The translations under genes and the position numbers were made by a program. From contig OZ234496.1 in NCBI GenBank assembly GCA_965153455.1, positions 11,865,863 through 11,929,862 of the forward strand: 64,000 bases of DNA, written 5' to 3'. Shown one piece after another: positions 22,981 through 33,224 of this stretch; within the stretch, counting starts at the first letter, position 1; every line of letters starts with the position of its first letter. The notes beneath the pieces were generated by a model, which saw only the letters and a program-made list of their open reading frames with translations, did no database searches and was not told the DNA's origin. Origin of the DNA: Sphagnum compactum. Lineage: Eukaryota > Bryophyta > Sphagnopsida > Sphagnales.

Positions 22981-23301
22981 CAAATTTTCTACAATTAGTG
23001 TACAACTTTCATACATGCGATTACGCCATGTGTCCGCATTCCCACCATCCATTAAATACAAGCTTTATAATTGGTTTTCAACTATGAAGTTTGTCCATGT
23101 AGTTGGTTGGCCACTATGTTGCCACTAAGTGGCCACTATTGTACTACTAGTTGCCCATTATTGTCCCACAACTATGCCATTATGTGACCACCTAGATACC
23201 ATTACACGCGAAACAATTTCAAATATAAAAGAACTCACAAATTCATTTTCTTCAAATATATCGTTGAATAGATGATTCAATAAGCTTTCATCAGGTATAC
23301 A

Positions 23302-23553
23302 AAAATTCGAGGAATCCATTTCACTTGAGCATCGATTTAGTGTGATTAAATTACATGCATTGAGGTCAGGAGAAGAGAGCTCGCTAACAAGTTTGGTGAC
23401 CAATCAGCCGACCGAATTGTCAACGAGCACCGAGTAAAACCCGGCCCCCACAAACATTGCCTAACCAAACAACTAAAAAACAATGTTCATAGGGCCTCCC
23501 CTGATAACCTCAAAAATTATGCATGTAACTGAGCTTTTGTTGAAATGGATTTC
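23302..23553. repeat. Direct repeat, copy 1 (252 bp)
   Basis: This block matches 23693-23944 without gaps and with about 9 mismatches. It contains ggaatccatttcacttgagc, gaccaatcagccgacc and aaacccggcccccac. It is GC-richer than its surroundings. No product is recognised; a short minus-strand frame crosses it. Confidence 0.85.
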
Positions 23554-23692
23554 TAGAATTATTCATTATAATTTTATTTTTTTCCGACAACCGTTACAAC
23601 CAACCAGTAAATGTAATAAAATAACTATGATATTAAGAACAAACCAAAAATCATGCACGCACAGACATTCACAAGGCATTTACAGGTCCACT

Positions 23693-23944
23693 AAAATTCG
23701 AGGAATCCATTTCACTTGAGCATCGATTTAGTGTGATTAAATTACATGCATTGAGGTCAGGAGAAGAGAGCTCGCTAACAAGTTCGGTGACCAATCAGCC
23801 GACCGAATTATCAACGAGCACTGAGTAAAACCCGGCCCCCACAAACATTGCCTAACCAAACAACTAAAAAACAATGTTCATGAGGCCTCCCCTAATAACC
23901 TCAAAAATTATGCATGTAACTAAGCTCCTGTTGAAATGGATTTC
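23693..23944. repeat. Direct repeat, copy 2 (252 bp)
   Basis: Second copy, offset exactly 391 bp from the first, about 96 percent identical by eye. The 139 bp between the copies is unrelated AT-rich sequence. The lack of gaps points to a fairly recent duplication. Confidence 0.85.
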
Positions 23945-24667
23945 AGGTGCATGATAATTATTTTTGTTTAAAAGGTGCCTACCCCAAGAAATAACTTTGG
24001 TGCCCATGTGGAACACATACATGTTCACTCATGGCGATGATTTCTTCAGTTCCCAGCAATGGGTGGAGGTGCCTACCCCAAGAAATCGTCAGTTGTTTGG
24101 CGTAGGGTCTAAGGGAGTTCAGAAAATAAGTTTCAGCTTTGCCTGAGCTGCTTCAAAAGCAACAAGAACAGAAAACAAACAAAAAAAGGTTGGTACCTGA
24201 TAGGAAAAACCATCATCACCTGTCATTACACTCAAGAAGACCATAACCAGATATAGGGGATATATACAAAAAATGGAAGGTTCTTTGAAAATCAAAATGA
24301 AATCTTCTGGTGAATGGAAGGTTTATGTGTAGTTGAAAGGGAAATTTTATGAGCAGTTGCAAAAACCAAACAGCAAGAATAAGGCGAACTACAACCCTAA
24401 AGAAAAGAAAAAAACAAGACCACAAGACAGAAGTGAGGTGGGTTTGAACCCCAGCAATGGTTGAAGAGGACACATGTTCAGGGACCCTTAGGGATGACCT
24501 TTCCATGACAAGATGTATGGCATTTGCCACTGACTTCATCAGTTCCCAGCAGATGGGTTGTAGGTTAATGCAGCAAATAAAACAACAAACTGAATTTGTG
24601 TCATAACCAACAAGCTTGAAGAGAGATTGAGAGTATGGGAGCTTGAGCACAGGAGAGACTGACCTGC

Positions 24668-26040
24668 AGTTTGGAGGTTGCTAGCATGCTGTTGCTGCTA
24701 CTGCTGCAACTGAAGCTCATGCTGGTGCAGCTGTAGCTGAAGGGTACTTCGACTTTGGAGCTGATGATGTGAGTGTAGAAGCTCTTGTTGCTGCTGCTGT
24801 AGAAGGCGCTGCTGTTGTAGCAAGCTGTTGAATTGAGCACTGTTGATTTGTTGTGATTGCTGCTGCTGCTGCTGTTGCCTCATGTGCATTTGGAGTTGCA
24901 ACTCTTGTCTTTGAAGCTGAGGAGATAAACTAATTACAGTGTCAGGTCTCTGGACAGAATGCTGAACCACTTGCTAAATGCATATATCTCTATATGTACA
25001 TATACTTGGGTGTATGTACAAGAAATGCACAAGAAACATGACAAAGAAAAGAGCCCAAAATTAGAAGGAAAATTAGGACAAACAAACTCCTGGTTAGGAT
25101 CCCGAGATTTCACATCACCATTGGCACCAACCTGATGAGCAATCGCATCTTCACTCTTCATTTCCCTTTTTGGAATCAGAAGCTGTTGTTGCTCAAGGTG
25201 ATGCAACGTCGATTGATCTGTTAGCTGCTGTTGCTCTGGCTTTACCCTTACTAATGTCTGCTGCTGCTGCTGTGAACCTCCTAGAGCAACCACCTGTTGG
25301 GGTGGCGCAGTCGCACCTCCACCCAGCATTTGCTGACCCGTTCCCGCAGGTTGTGGACCATTTGTGATCAATTGGGCCACTGCCTGTTGTTGAGAAATCT
25401 GGGGCGCCTGATCTTGCTGCTGCTGTACTGACTGGGGGGCTTGTTGTTGTTGTTGTTGCTGCTGCTGCTGCAAGAGCTGTGAGGCTGGTTCAACAGAGCC
25501 AGTCTGCTGAAGATGCTGATGCAACTGCGTCTCCTGTGCCAACATTTCAACAAGAAAGGATCAAGCTGACATTTTGTCGTTGAAAAGAATTCCAACCATG
25601 CCTTGCTCATTTGCTACAAGAAAAATTCAGATTTGTCACAATAGCTGTGTACTCCTGTACTCTTCCCCAACTTTTGTTTGTCATGGAGTATGTGCAGGGT
25701 GGTTTCAGGAATCAACCTGCTGCTCGAGTTGAGACAAATTAGGCAACCCTACTTGATGGCGAACAAGTGAACTAAGAAAGCCAGTCGAGGAGAAGGACCT
25801 CAGTGAAGAAGCTGGCAACCCCAGTGGCATAGAACCCAGGCCAGGTGAAGGATGAGAGTCAGCAGCAGAGGTCAGCGCCATTATAGTACTCCTATTGCAC
25901 TGTTGTAGACTCGTTACCCCCAAATGGTCTGGAATACTGCTGCTGCTGCGGCTGGGGAGCAACTGGCCAGGTTGCGGAGCACCATCACATACCCCAACTG
26001 AGCTAGCTCCATTGACATTGAAGCCTTGGCTGATAGTTGC
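24668..26040 (-). pseudogene. Gln-rich SEUSS-like co-regulator gene fragment
   Basis: Likely exons on the minus strand are about 26040-25717 (Ser/Pro/Leu-rich, ending LSQLEQQ), 25533-25089 (polyGln, then VRVKPEQQQ and PKREMKSED) and about 24926-24668. The last reads MHMRQQQQQQQSQQ, then SLLQQQRLLQQQQQELL. The pattern of VKPE boxes followed by LLQQQRLLQQQQQ resembles the N-terminal half of plant SEUSS/SEUSS-LIKE transcriptional co-regulators (LDB1 relatives that act with LEUNIG). The LIM-binding domain that should follow is absent. In the last exon a CAG codon of a Gln run has become TAG (24698-24700), and the frame continues beyond it to a good donor. I read this as a truncated, dead copy. 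Another Gln-rich regulator is possible. Confidence 0.45.
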
Positions 26041-26819
26041 TGACAAAATTACATTGAAACAGGTCTCCCCAATCCATCAAGCTTCTGCAGTAGTACAGCA
26101 GCTCATGTGCAGGAGCAGAGCTCTAGAGCTTGAAGCAGGATACAAAGCCTTAGAGCTTGAAGCCAGATCCAGACTTAAGCTGAGTTAGGAAGTTGGATGT
26201 GCAGGCAAACTGTTATCACATGAAGTACCAAATTTGAGAAGGATCAGCTGGAGGGAGGCTCCAGCCAGTTATTCCAAAAGCAGCAGATGAGAGACTTGAT
26301 CAAGCTTCTTTACTACAATCACTTTATACATAACCTTGCTCGCTCCATGGATCATCGTCCTGACATTCTTTATTGCCATCCATCAATTGTTGAGTACCCA
26401 ACTGATGCCACAGTATCAGGGTCATGAGGTTCTAGTTGGGAAGAAGAAGAAAAGCATCTTGTAATAAAACTAGCCAGAAGAAGCTGCTTGCATCTACTCC
26501 ACACTTAGATATGCTATCAAATCCTCGAACAAACCAGTCTGCTTGCTTGCTTGCTAGCCCCAGCAGCTCATGGGTTGCATGTTCAACGGATGTGTGTTCT
26601 CAACTAGATTAGTTGCTGCTGTTGCTTCCCGAGCTTAAAGCCGTCCAAGAAGGTCTTTCTATTCTGTGTGTCCATCGCTGCCGTATGGTAACCGAAGAAA
26701 AAATAGGGTTATCTGGTGCCTGAAGACAATGCACTTCGTTTCTGAGCAAAAAACTTGTTGCAGGGGTGCTCCTCAAACTCCTCTTATGCACTCCCTCTAA
26801 CGTCTATCTCTACTTCTTC

Positions 26820-26880
26820 CCCACACACACACACACACTCGCTCTCTCTCTCTCTCTCTCTCTCTCGCTCGCTCTCTAAG
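26820..26880. repeat. CA/CT microsatellite in the leader of the SEUSS-like gene
   Basis: A run of CA repeats followed by more than ten CT repeats and a short CTCG tail. On the minus strand it is a GA-rich tract within the presumed 5' leader, a common place for GAGA tracts in plant genes. Confidence 0.7.
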
Positions 26881-27397
26881 GGCTGGCCCAATCTGCGAAT
26901 TTGCGCCAGGACCGCGTCTATACTGGAAACTTTTTTTTCCAAGAAAGAAAAAACAGAAGACAGGTAAGAAGGTGGTGCATGTATTCTAGATCATATTCCA
27001 CCGACCTCATGTGCTGCTGCACCCGGCAAGCAACACTCCCGCATCCAGAAGAGCTGCTGCTGAGGGCATGAGGAGATTGCAGAAGAAGCTAGGCGGCCGG
27101 CAGCAGCAGCATAATATTACTGGAAGGCTTCTGGCAGCTGCAGCAGCACTACCTAGTTGCTGCAACGTCAACGATCTGGTTGAGAGAGATTGCTGAGAGA
27201 GGTAGGAGCTTTGGTTACAAGTCAAGTTGTTTTTTAGCTTTCACAGAAGAGAGAGACTGAGGACTAGAGGCACGGCTTGTTGATGTTGTTGTTACGAACG
27301 TCCTACGCACGAAATAGAAAGACGCGAGCGAGCGAGCGAGCGGGCATGCTTGATGGAATACGATGCTCTCCGTCCCGTCATCCATCCAAACAGAACA

Positions 27398-27412
27398 AAT
27401 ATATATTTTTAA
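27398..27412 (-). promoter_or_regulatory. Possible TATA box of the SEUSS-like gene
   Basis: On the minus strand TTAAAAATATATATTTG lies upstream of a GC-richer, GA-rich leader (27350-26050) and of the coding-like exons. The position fits a core promoter. Only composition and order support it. Confidence 0.3.
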
Positions 27413-27479
27413 AAGGGAAAAAACTAGAAAAAAATAAAAACAGAAAAACACTTTAACAATTAGAAACTTTTTGTAAACA

Positions 27480-28045
27480 CTTAAACATGAAACAAAAAAG
27501 GGAAATACAGTAAAATAATCTTAAAAACAAATTAAAAAATAGATGACAAAAAGTAAGAAACAAAACAGAGAGCAAAAGAAAGAGAAAAAAAACCATACTT
27601 GAAAAAAAAATGAGGTTTGTCTTCTTTTTCCAAACTTCAAACCTGCATATAATCAAACAAAAAATTATTTTTATCATAAAACATATTAGAAAAACTAGAA
27701 TATTTTTTGGAAAAGAAAATAGAAACTAAATAAATAAATAAACGCATAATTTTTAAAAAAAATGAAGATAGACAAAATAAGAATAGAAAAAATTAAAACA
27801 TGAAACAAACATAAACAAAAAAGTAAAACACAAAAACTATAAAAAAGGAATGGAAACAAATGAAACAAGGAAAGGGAAATACAGTAAAAGCATTTTTTTT
27901 TAAAATACAAAAAAGAAGAAACCAAATAAAGAGTAGGAAATAAGAAAAAATAAAACTTATAATAATGAAGAAAAACCCTACTTGAAAAAGAATGAGGTGT
28001 GTCTTCTTTCTCCAAACTTCAAACTTGCATCCAAATAAACAAAAA
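27480..28045. repeat. Tandem duplication of an A-rich block, unit about 381 bp
   Basis: The segment ending ccaaacttcaaacctgcat near 27645 recurs at 27983-28033 as tccaaacttcaaacttgcat. Both are preceded by agggaaatacagtaaaa and tacttgaaaaa...atgaggt words. Both copies are strongly A-rich, and copy 2 has internal insertions. Confidence 0.6.
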
Positions 28046-28149
28046 TACAAAAGTGAAAAAAAAACATTTTATTTTTATTTTACAAAATAATAATAAAAAC
28101 AGAAAACACATAAAAATAAAAAATAAAAAAGATAAAAGTTTTTAAAAAA

Positions 28150-29150
28150 AACTAAAACATGAACCAAACATTGTTGAAATAACACACCTGTGCATTAGGC
28201 ACGGGGTTCAAACTAGTAGAAGATAATATATATATAACGTGTTTTTCAGGTATATATGTATTGAGTGAAGTTGGGGTTCAGATAGAGCTTCTTATTCTGA
28301 GATATTATTTGGGTAAGATGTATGGTGATGGTGCTGTTCGAAAGCGACATTTTGTTCTAAGACACTCTGACTTCTCTCACAATGGTGTTCTTTCTTTCTA
28401 TCCATTTGTGCTTGTTATGGCTAAAACAGTGGAATCTGCCACTTGCAAGTAACATGTTTTTCAGGTATATATTTGACTAGCATTATGAATATACCACCAC
28501 TTGTAACCCTTTCCAAGGTTTGCATATTGTCTGGTTATGGTTATTAAGGGGGACAATAACATGTATTTTCATGTCTGGTTTCTGATGTGTGCTTTATTCA
28601 CATGTCTACCCATCAGGACTATCAGGGCTGACTTTGGAACCAACTCATGCATTACATGGACTATAAGGTGTATATGTGCCATGAGACCCTCACTTGTACT
28701 GGATAATTGTTGGAATAAAATAGATTATTTCCACATGTCAAACCCACATATTGTAATCTTAAGGGGATTAATTGGACCTTCTTGTTGAATACACATATAC
28801 ATTGTTTTGCTTCATCAAGTGATAAACTATTGTAAGTAAAATTGATATCTTCAATTGTCAATTGTCTACTAGATGTTTGTGGAGCAAGCTACTAAAAGTT
28901 GGGGATAGATACACTATTTTAGGTGTGGCAAAATAAATTAAGTTATTTTTCACCTATATCCTAAACCTTATCAATGGGATTGTCATTTGTAGGTAGCCCT
29001 AATCCTAGACATGCCTACAAAAAATGTGTACCTAGCTTACCAAAAGACCATAGTTGGCATATTTTGGTTACACATGCAACTATGAGTATATGCATATCAA
29101 ATTTATACGATGATATATCACAGAAATCATCCAAAGGTTGGGATGAAGGT
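28150..29150. other. No supported gene
   Basis: The stretch contains unremarkable AT-rich sequence and a short repeated word, tgtttttcaggtatatat, at 28245 and 28455. The short open frames here have no motif. Confidence 0.5.
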
Positions 29151-29301
29151 GATCATAGTTGCACCATAGTTGCATACACACCCAAAAAAGGGGCAAAAAT
29201 CCATTGTAGTTGCATAAAATACCAAAGATAGTTGCATGCGACCGGCAGTTGCATCCCAGTTGCAAACATGGTGGTTGCATATGACAGAATTTCTAGTAGT
29301 G
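29150..29301. repeat. Right subterminal repeats and TIR (tagttgcat motif)
   Basis: At least six copies of agttgca(t/a/c) lie within 130 bp and end at ttctagtagtg. They match the motif at 22680-22980, and they mark a CACTA-type right end. Confidence 0.55.
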
Positions 29302-29481
29302 GAAGAATTATGACCCGCAAATGGTTTTGAGATCCACTGTGTATCGCAAGAGCATGGCACTGTATTCTTATTTTGGAAGCAGGGTTTATATTCATTTGGA
29401 GTCACTTTGGAAGGCAAAAAAAAAAATCTATATCAAAATTTCAAAATTTACAATGTAAAAGGGTTTGCAACCCTTGGGTAT

Positions 29482-31250
29482 CTAACACACTAGCTGTCTA
29501 TCTAGACTTCCTTCCCCTCTTGGATTTCTTCCTTGAATCTTTCTTCCTAGTTTCTCTGGTGGAGGCGGAGGTTGCTCATCCTCCTCCCTCTCTTCATTGT
29601 CCCCCTGCCCCTCCTCCTCGTCCTCGTCCTCCTCCCTATCCTCTTTATCTTTGCCCCCTGCAGAACCTGCATTTCGACTAGCAAATGAACCGGGTCCACT
29701 TCTAGTGGTAGCACTGGGAGTAGTGCTAGCGCCTCTCTCCTCCTCATCATTGCTGCCCTGGGAGCTCTCACTCTCACCCTCAGATGCCTGCATTTCAACA
29801 TGCAAAGCTTAGTCAACACCATAAATGAAAATCTTGATTCAAATGAAAACAATCTCAACACAAACAGAAATTGAATCCCAACCAAACCCACTCACCAATA
29901 GTGCATCAACATGTTCAAAAAGATGCTCCTTGCCATGCTCCTGACCCATTGTCATTTCTGCAGCTGTGATCTTCCTCTTGTACCTCTTGTACTATCCCCA
30001 TAATATAACAGGTCAATAAAAACGCATAAAGAATCTATTCAAGTCTCCGACCACTTTTGCGAAGCGTAGACCTTCGCATATTGAAACTTGCGAAACAGTT
30101 TGCGAAACAAATCCCATCGTATCTTTGCGAAACAAATGCCATTTGACCTATATTTGCGATGCAATTCGCATCGCAAACAATCCTATTTAACTCCACAGAA
30201 ACTCAACTTTATTCGAATCTTTGCAGGAAAGAAATGGAGGAGAGGGAGGGTACTTACAAATGCTGCTTCGAGGCCGGGAATGCCACCTTGCCCTAGCCTG
30301 TGGGTGGTGGGTGGAACCAGTTTCACTCGCTCTGCTGCCTTGAGGAACTTCAATGGTGGATCACCAACCTCGTCCACCACTGATTGGCATTCAGCAAGCT
30401 TCAGCTCCAGTGCCTTCAGGTCACGGTCAGACCTCCCAAACTCTCTTGCCTTCGAAGCCTTGGCTAGCTGCTCTGTGATCTCCTTCAGCTGCCTTGCTGC
30501 TTTCAGCTGCACCTCAGACTGGTAGAAGGCATTCCAGATGTCTTCTGAGAACTGAAGCGGCCTCTCCAAGTTCCTGTACACATTCAGGTTTCTCAGGTGA
30601 GCACGAATCTTCATCCTGTCATGGTATCTTGCTTGAGACATTGAATTGGAGATCTTGTCCGCAATCCACTGTGAATCAAGCTCTCCTCCATTTCGAAATG
30701 CTCCCTTGACCTGATTTATCACTCTCTTCTGCTTTGCCTTTGAGAGAGTGCCCCACTCAACTCCTCGTGCAAAGTTGGTGGAGACAATGTGCCTAATGGT
30801 GCTCTTGGCCCCAGTGTATGCCAGCTCGGTTGGAATTCCCTCCTCTGCCAATGTTATCAGAGGGAGCTTCTTCCTCTCCTCCTCCTTCTTCTTCAGGTCA
30901 AGCTTCTCCTTTCTGATGGCATCCCTCTCATCCTTCCTCCTTTTCTTCTCGAGAGTTCTAGGTGAGAGAGCTCCTGTTGTTGCTCCCTCATCTCTCTTTC
31001 TCTTCTTCTCTGCTGCCTTGGCTTCTGCAGCCTTCCTTGCCTCCTCCTTTCTTTGTGCTTCCCCAGCAGTCAGCCCTGCTTGCAATGCTTGACCTAAGAT
31101 GGCTGTCAAGGATGCCAGCCCTTCAGGTGTCCTAGTATCGATTGCAAACAGCTCTGAAGCTCTCAAGTGATCAGCAACCATCTTCCTCAACCTTTCCTCA
31201 TTGTTGTCACCTCCTCTAGACCTAGAACCCCCTCCACCAATCCCAGCCAT
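29482..31250 (-). CDS. TNPA-like (Transposase_24-type) DNA-binding protein of the CACTA element
   Basis: Three exons on the minus strand, 31250-30258, 29991-29896 and 29787-29482, join in phase 0 through GTAAGT, GTGAG and AG junctions. They give about 464 residues. I chose the ATG at 31250 (MAGIGGGG) because the frame upstream has no other ATG. Residues 80-160 are a Lys/Glu/Arg-rich coiled-coil or nuclear-signal region. Residues about 160-270 contain WGTLSKAKQKRVINQV, then FRNGGELDSQWIADKI and RMKIRAHLRN, which resemble the plant transposase family that includes En/Spm TNPA-type proteins. The tail is an acidic Glu/Asp run. The known role is binding short subterminal repeats and controlling transposition and promoter activity. 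All exons are open. The first intron contains copies of the same motif as the subterminal repeats. Confidence 0.65.
30050..30190. repeat. TTGCGAAAC / CGCATCGCAA motif cluster in the TNPA-like intron
   Basis: Within intron 1 of the TNPA-like gene, cttgcgaaac, tttgcgaaac (twice), tttgcgatgc and cgcatcgcaaac occur inside about 130 bp. The same words fill 31411-31680 and 37003-37470. Confidence 0.7.
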
Positions 31251-31339
31251 TGCAATCTGCAACCTCCTCTTTGCCCAAGCTTTCCTTCGACACTTCTCGA
31301 GTAATGCCGAGAATGAATTCAAATTCACTCGCCGTCCTA

Positions 31340-31710
31340 CTCTAGTCTAGACCCCCAAAAAGATTACACTACACCTTCAAGGGATTCCGTTCCAGCTTAA
31401 GGACTTTCGGCAATTCAGGTCTTGCGATGTAATCCGCATCGCAACTTGCGATACGCTATTTATCGCAAAGGAGTCTGGGTTTCAAAAATGACTAACGGAC
31501 GTATTTCCGAAGGCCGTGCAATGCTGTTAGTTTCGCAAAGTTAGAGAGTTGCGAAGTCTGGGGCTTCGCTAATGTAGGAGGAAGTTAAAGGGTTTAGGGC
31601 TTTGGTTTAAGTAACGTATGCAGATGCGAAGAGGGATGCGATGGTGGGGGGTTCGCAATGGGTTCGCAAAGTTTTAATTTATTCTGGCTTTAACATTTTG
31701 TTGTTTTTTT
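31340..31710. promoter_or_regulatory. Divergent promoter region with TTGCGA motif cluster
   Basis: This 370-bp gap lies between the starts of the minus-strand TNPA-like gene and the plus-strand SET gene. It has at least nine TTGCGA / TCGCAA words. One 18-bp stretch, catcgcaacttgcgatac (31437-31454), is identical to 37068-37085 in the right subterminal region. In En/Spm the element protein binds such repeats near the promoter; autoregulation is an inference here. Confidence 0.55.
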
Positions 31711-31723
31711 TGCATATGCCAAA

Positions 31724-33057
31724 GGGTTTCGGGCAACCAGTCCTATAGGCATTGTTGAGCCCACATTGGATGCAGGTATGCATTTCTTTTTGGTTTAGGT
31801 AGTCTCAATTTATGAGTAGTCAAGGGTTTATATTGTTGTATCACATGATTTTTGAAAGTCTAATCTGGTCTTTGCCTTACGTTTGTGCCTTATTAATGTG
31901 ACAGATGATATGTCTTCCTCCTCCGTTGTCTCCACTAGTGACTCATCCTCCTCAAATGAAGGCACATCAGCTCATACGCAAGCAGAGGTGTCTCATTCTC
32001 CTCGTGGTCCACCTCGGCAGCTTTGCCAATGCACCAAGTGTGTTGGTCAGATTTCACAAAAGTCATATGTTTGTGCTCAACACATTCAGCGATTTGGGCG
32101 TCATCGTGGTCTTACCCCAGGAGCTTTTTCATCTCATGTGGTAAGTGTCATTTTACCATTGTCATTTTTCCTCTTTGATACATGTTATTTTTCATGAAAT
32201 CCTCTTTGAAACTATTTTCACTTCCATGGTTTGTTGTGGTTTTTTGAATGTAATAGGGTTCCCGTATGACACCACCACCCTATGTTCTATCACAAGGGGT
32301 TTTAGTTGCCATAGGAAATGCACTTTCGCATGCATTTGCTGTAGGGATTGGTACCTCTCATGAGGCCAGTAAGCCACATCATGAGGAAAGGCCACGTGTG
32401 CCCTCCATTAGGCAGCGATCCAAAGCACAACGTCCAAGTGAGGGTCATGCTAGGACTATTGTTGAGGGCAGATGGGGTATGTGTGAGTTCACTGGCAAAT
32501 GTGCTAATATTATCCAGTCATGGAACCCTGCAGTTCTTGGGTTGCTTGATAGTTTGCCCTATGATGAGGAGGTTGTGGTTTGGGGTAGACGATGGATTGT
32601 TAAGACCTCTACACTTGGAGAGAGGCATGGCTATGGAATATATGCTTGTGAGGACATCATTGTAGAGGATTCAGCTAGTTGTCGTAGAGAGGGTCCTACT
32701 TTGTTCCCTTATGGTGGGCCTATCTATAAGAGAAAACATTGGAACATGATCCTCACACAACATCCTGAGTGGAAGACCTTTGCTCTTGAGATGGACACAT
32801 TTGCTGGTAGCACTAGGAGGCATAGTGATGGGAGGGTGATAGATGGAGACCCCATACGTTCTGGAAACATTGTTGGTTTCATCAACAGTACGGTGGGGAT
32901 TCAGCCTAAGCGTAAGGCTAATTGTGAGTGGGTTTTTGTTGAGGGACCTCCTCCAGCACCATATGGCCAGACTTATCATGAAGACCATTGCCTGGTTATA
33001 GCTACTAGGACCATCAGATCAGGAGATGAGTTGTTTACACACTATGAGTGGAATTAG
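31724..33057 (+). CDS. SET-domain protein encoded inside the CACTA element
   Basis: Supported exons are about 31724-31775 (start not identified), 31905-32140 and 32257-33057, joined by gatgcag|gtatgc...gtgacag and catgtg|gtaagt...taatag. They keep one frame and give about 344 residues after the first exon. The N-terminal exon has CQCTKCVGQ and AQHIQRFGRHRG, a Cys/His pattern recalling the transposase-associated zinc motif of CACTA transposases. The C-terminal half is a SET domain: ERHGYGIYA, then SGNIVGFINST with NCEWVF, then CLVIATRTIRSGDELF and the final HYEW tyrosine. SET domains transfer methyl groups from S-adenosylmethionine to lysines, mostly on histones. The usual FxNHS reads FINST, and no pre-SET or post-SET cysteines are seen, so activity is uncertain. 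The frame is fully open. Confidence 0.7.
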
Positions 33058-33224
33058 GATTCCACCATTTCTGAACTATGTATTTTGTTTAAGACATAAC
33101 ATACCATATCTATATACATGCATTTTGGCATTTTTTATTTATAATGTAATATGCAACTATGCTTGGTATATAGTTAAGATCTTCTGGATTTGGTATTGCA
33201 TAGAATATTCGGCCTTCTGAAGAC

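Larger units (their letters stand above)
22668..29301. mobile_element. Candidate CACTA-like element carrying a gene fragment
   Basis: The left end reads CACTATGAGAAATCGTGTC. The reverse complement of the right end reads CACTACTAGAAATTCTGTC, so 15 of 19 positions match. Both subterminal regions (22680-22980 and 29150-29290) are full of the same word, tagttgcat or its complement atgcaacta, in at least five copies each. Shared terminal and subterminal motifs are characteristic of CACTA elements. Against the pairing, the flanking triplets differ (tcc on the left, gaa on the right), so these could be ends of two different copies of one family. No transposase is visible inside. The interior holds a SEUSS-like gene fragment. 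Confidence 0.4.

Noticed and set aside
24216-24650. 144-codon minus-strand frame downstream of the SEUSS-like exons
   Set aside because: It is hydrophobic, low in coding character and does not match the LIM-binding domain expected next. I read it as intron or unrelated sequence.
22665-29304. Three-base target duplication for the candidate CACTA pair 22668/29301
   Set aside because: The triplets are tcc and gaa and do not match, so the element is reported only as a candidate.
30088-31092. Plus-strand frames over the TNPA-like gene
   Set aside because: They are Ser-rich antisense shadows of a Lys/Glu-rich coding exon whose splice junctions support the minus strand.
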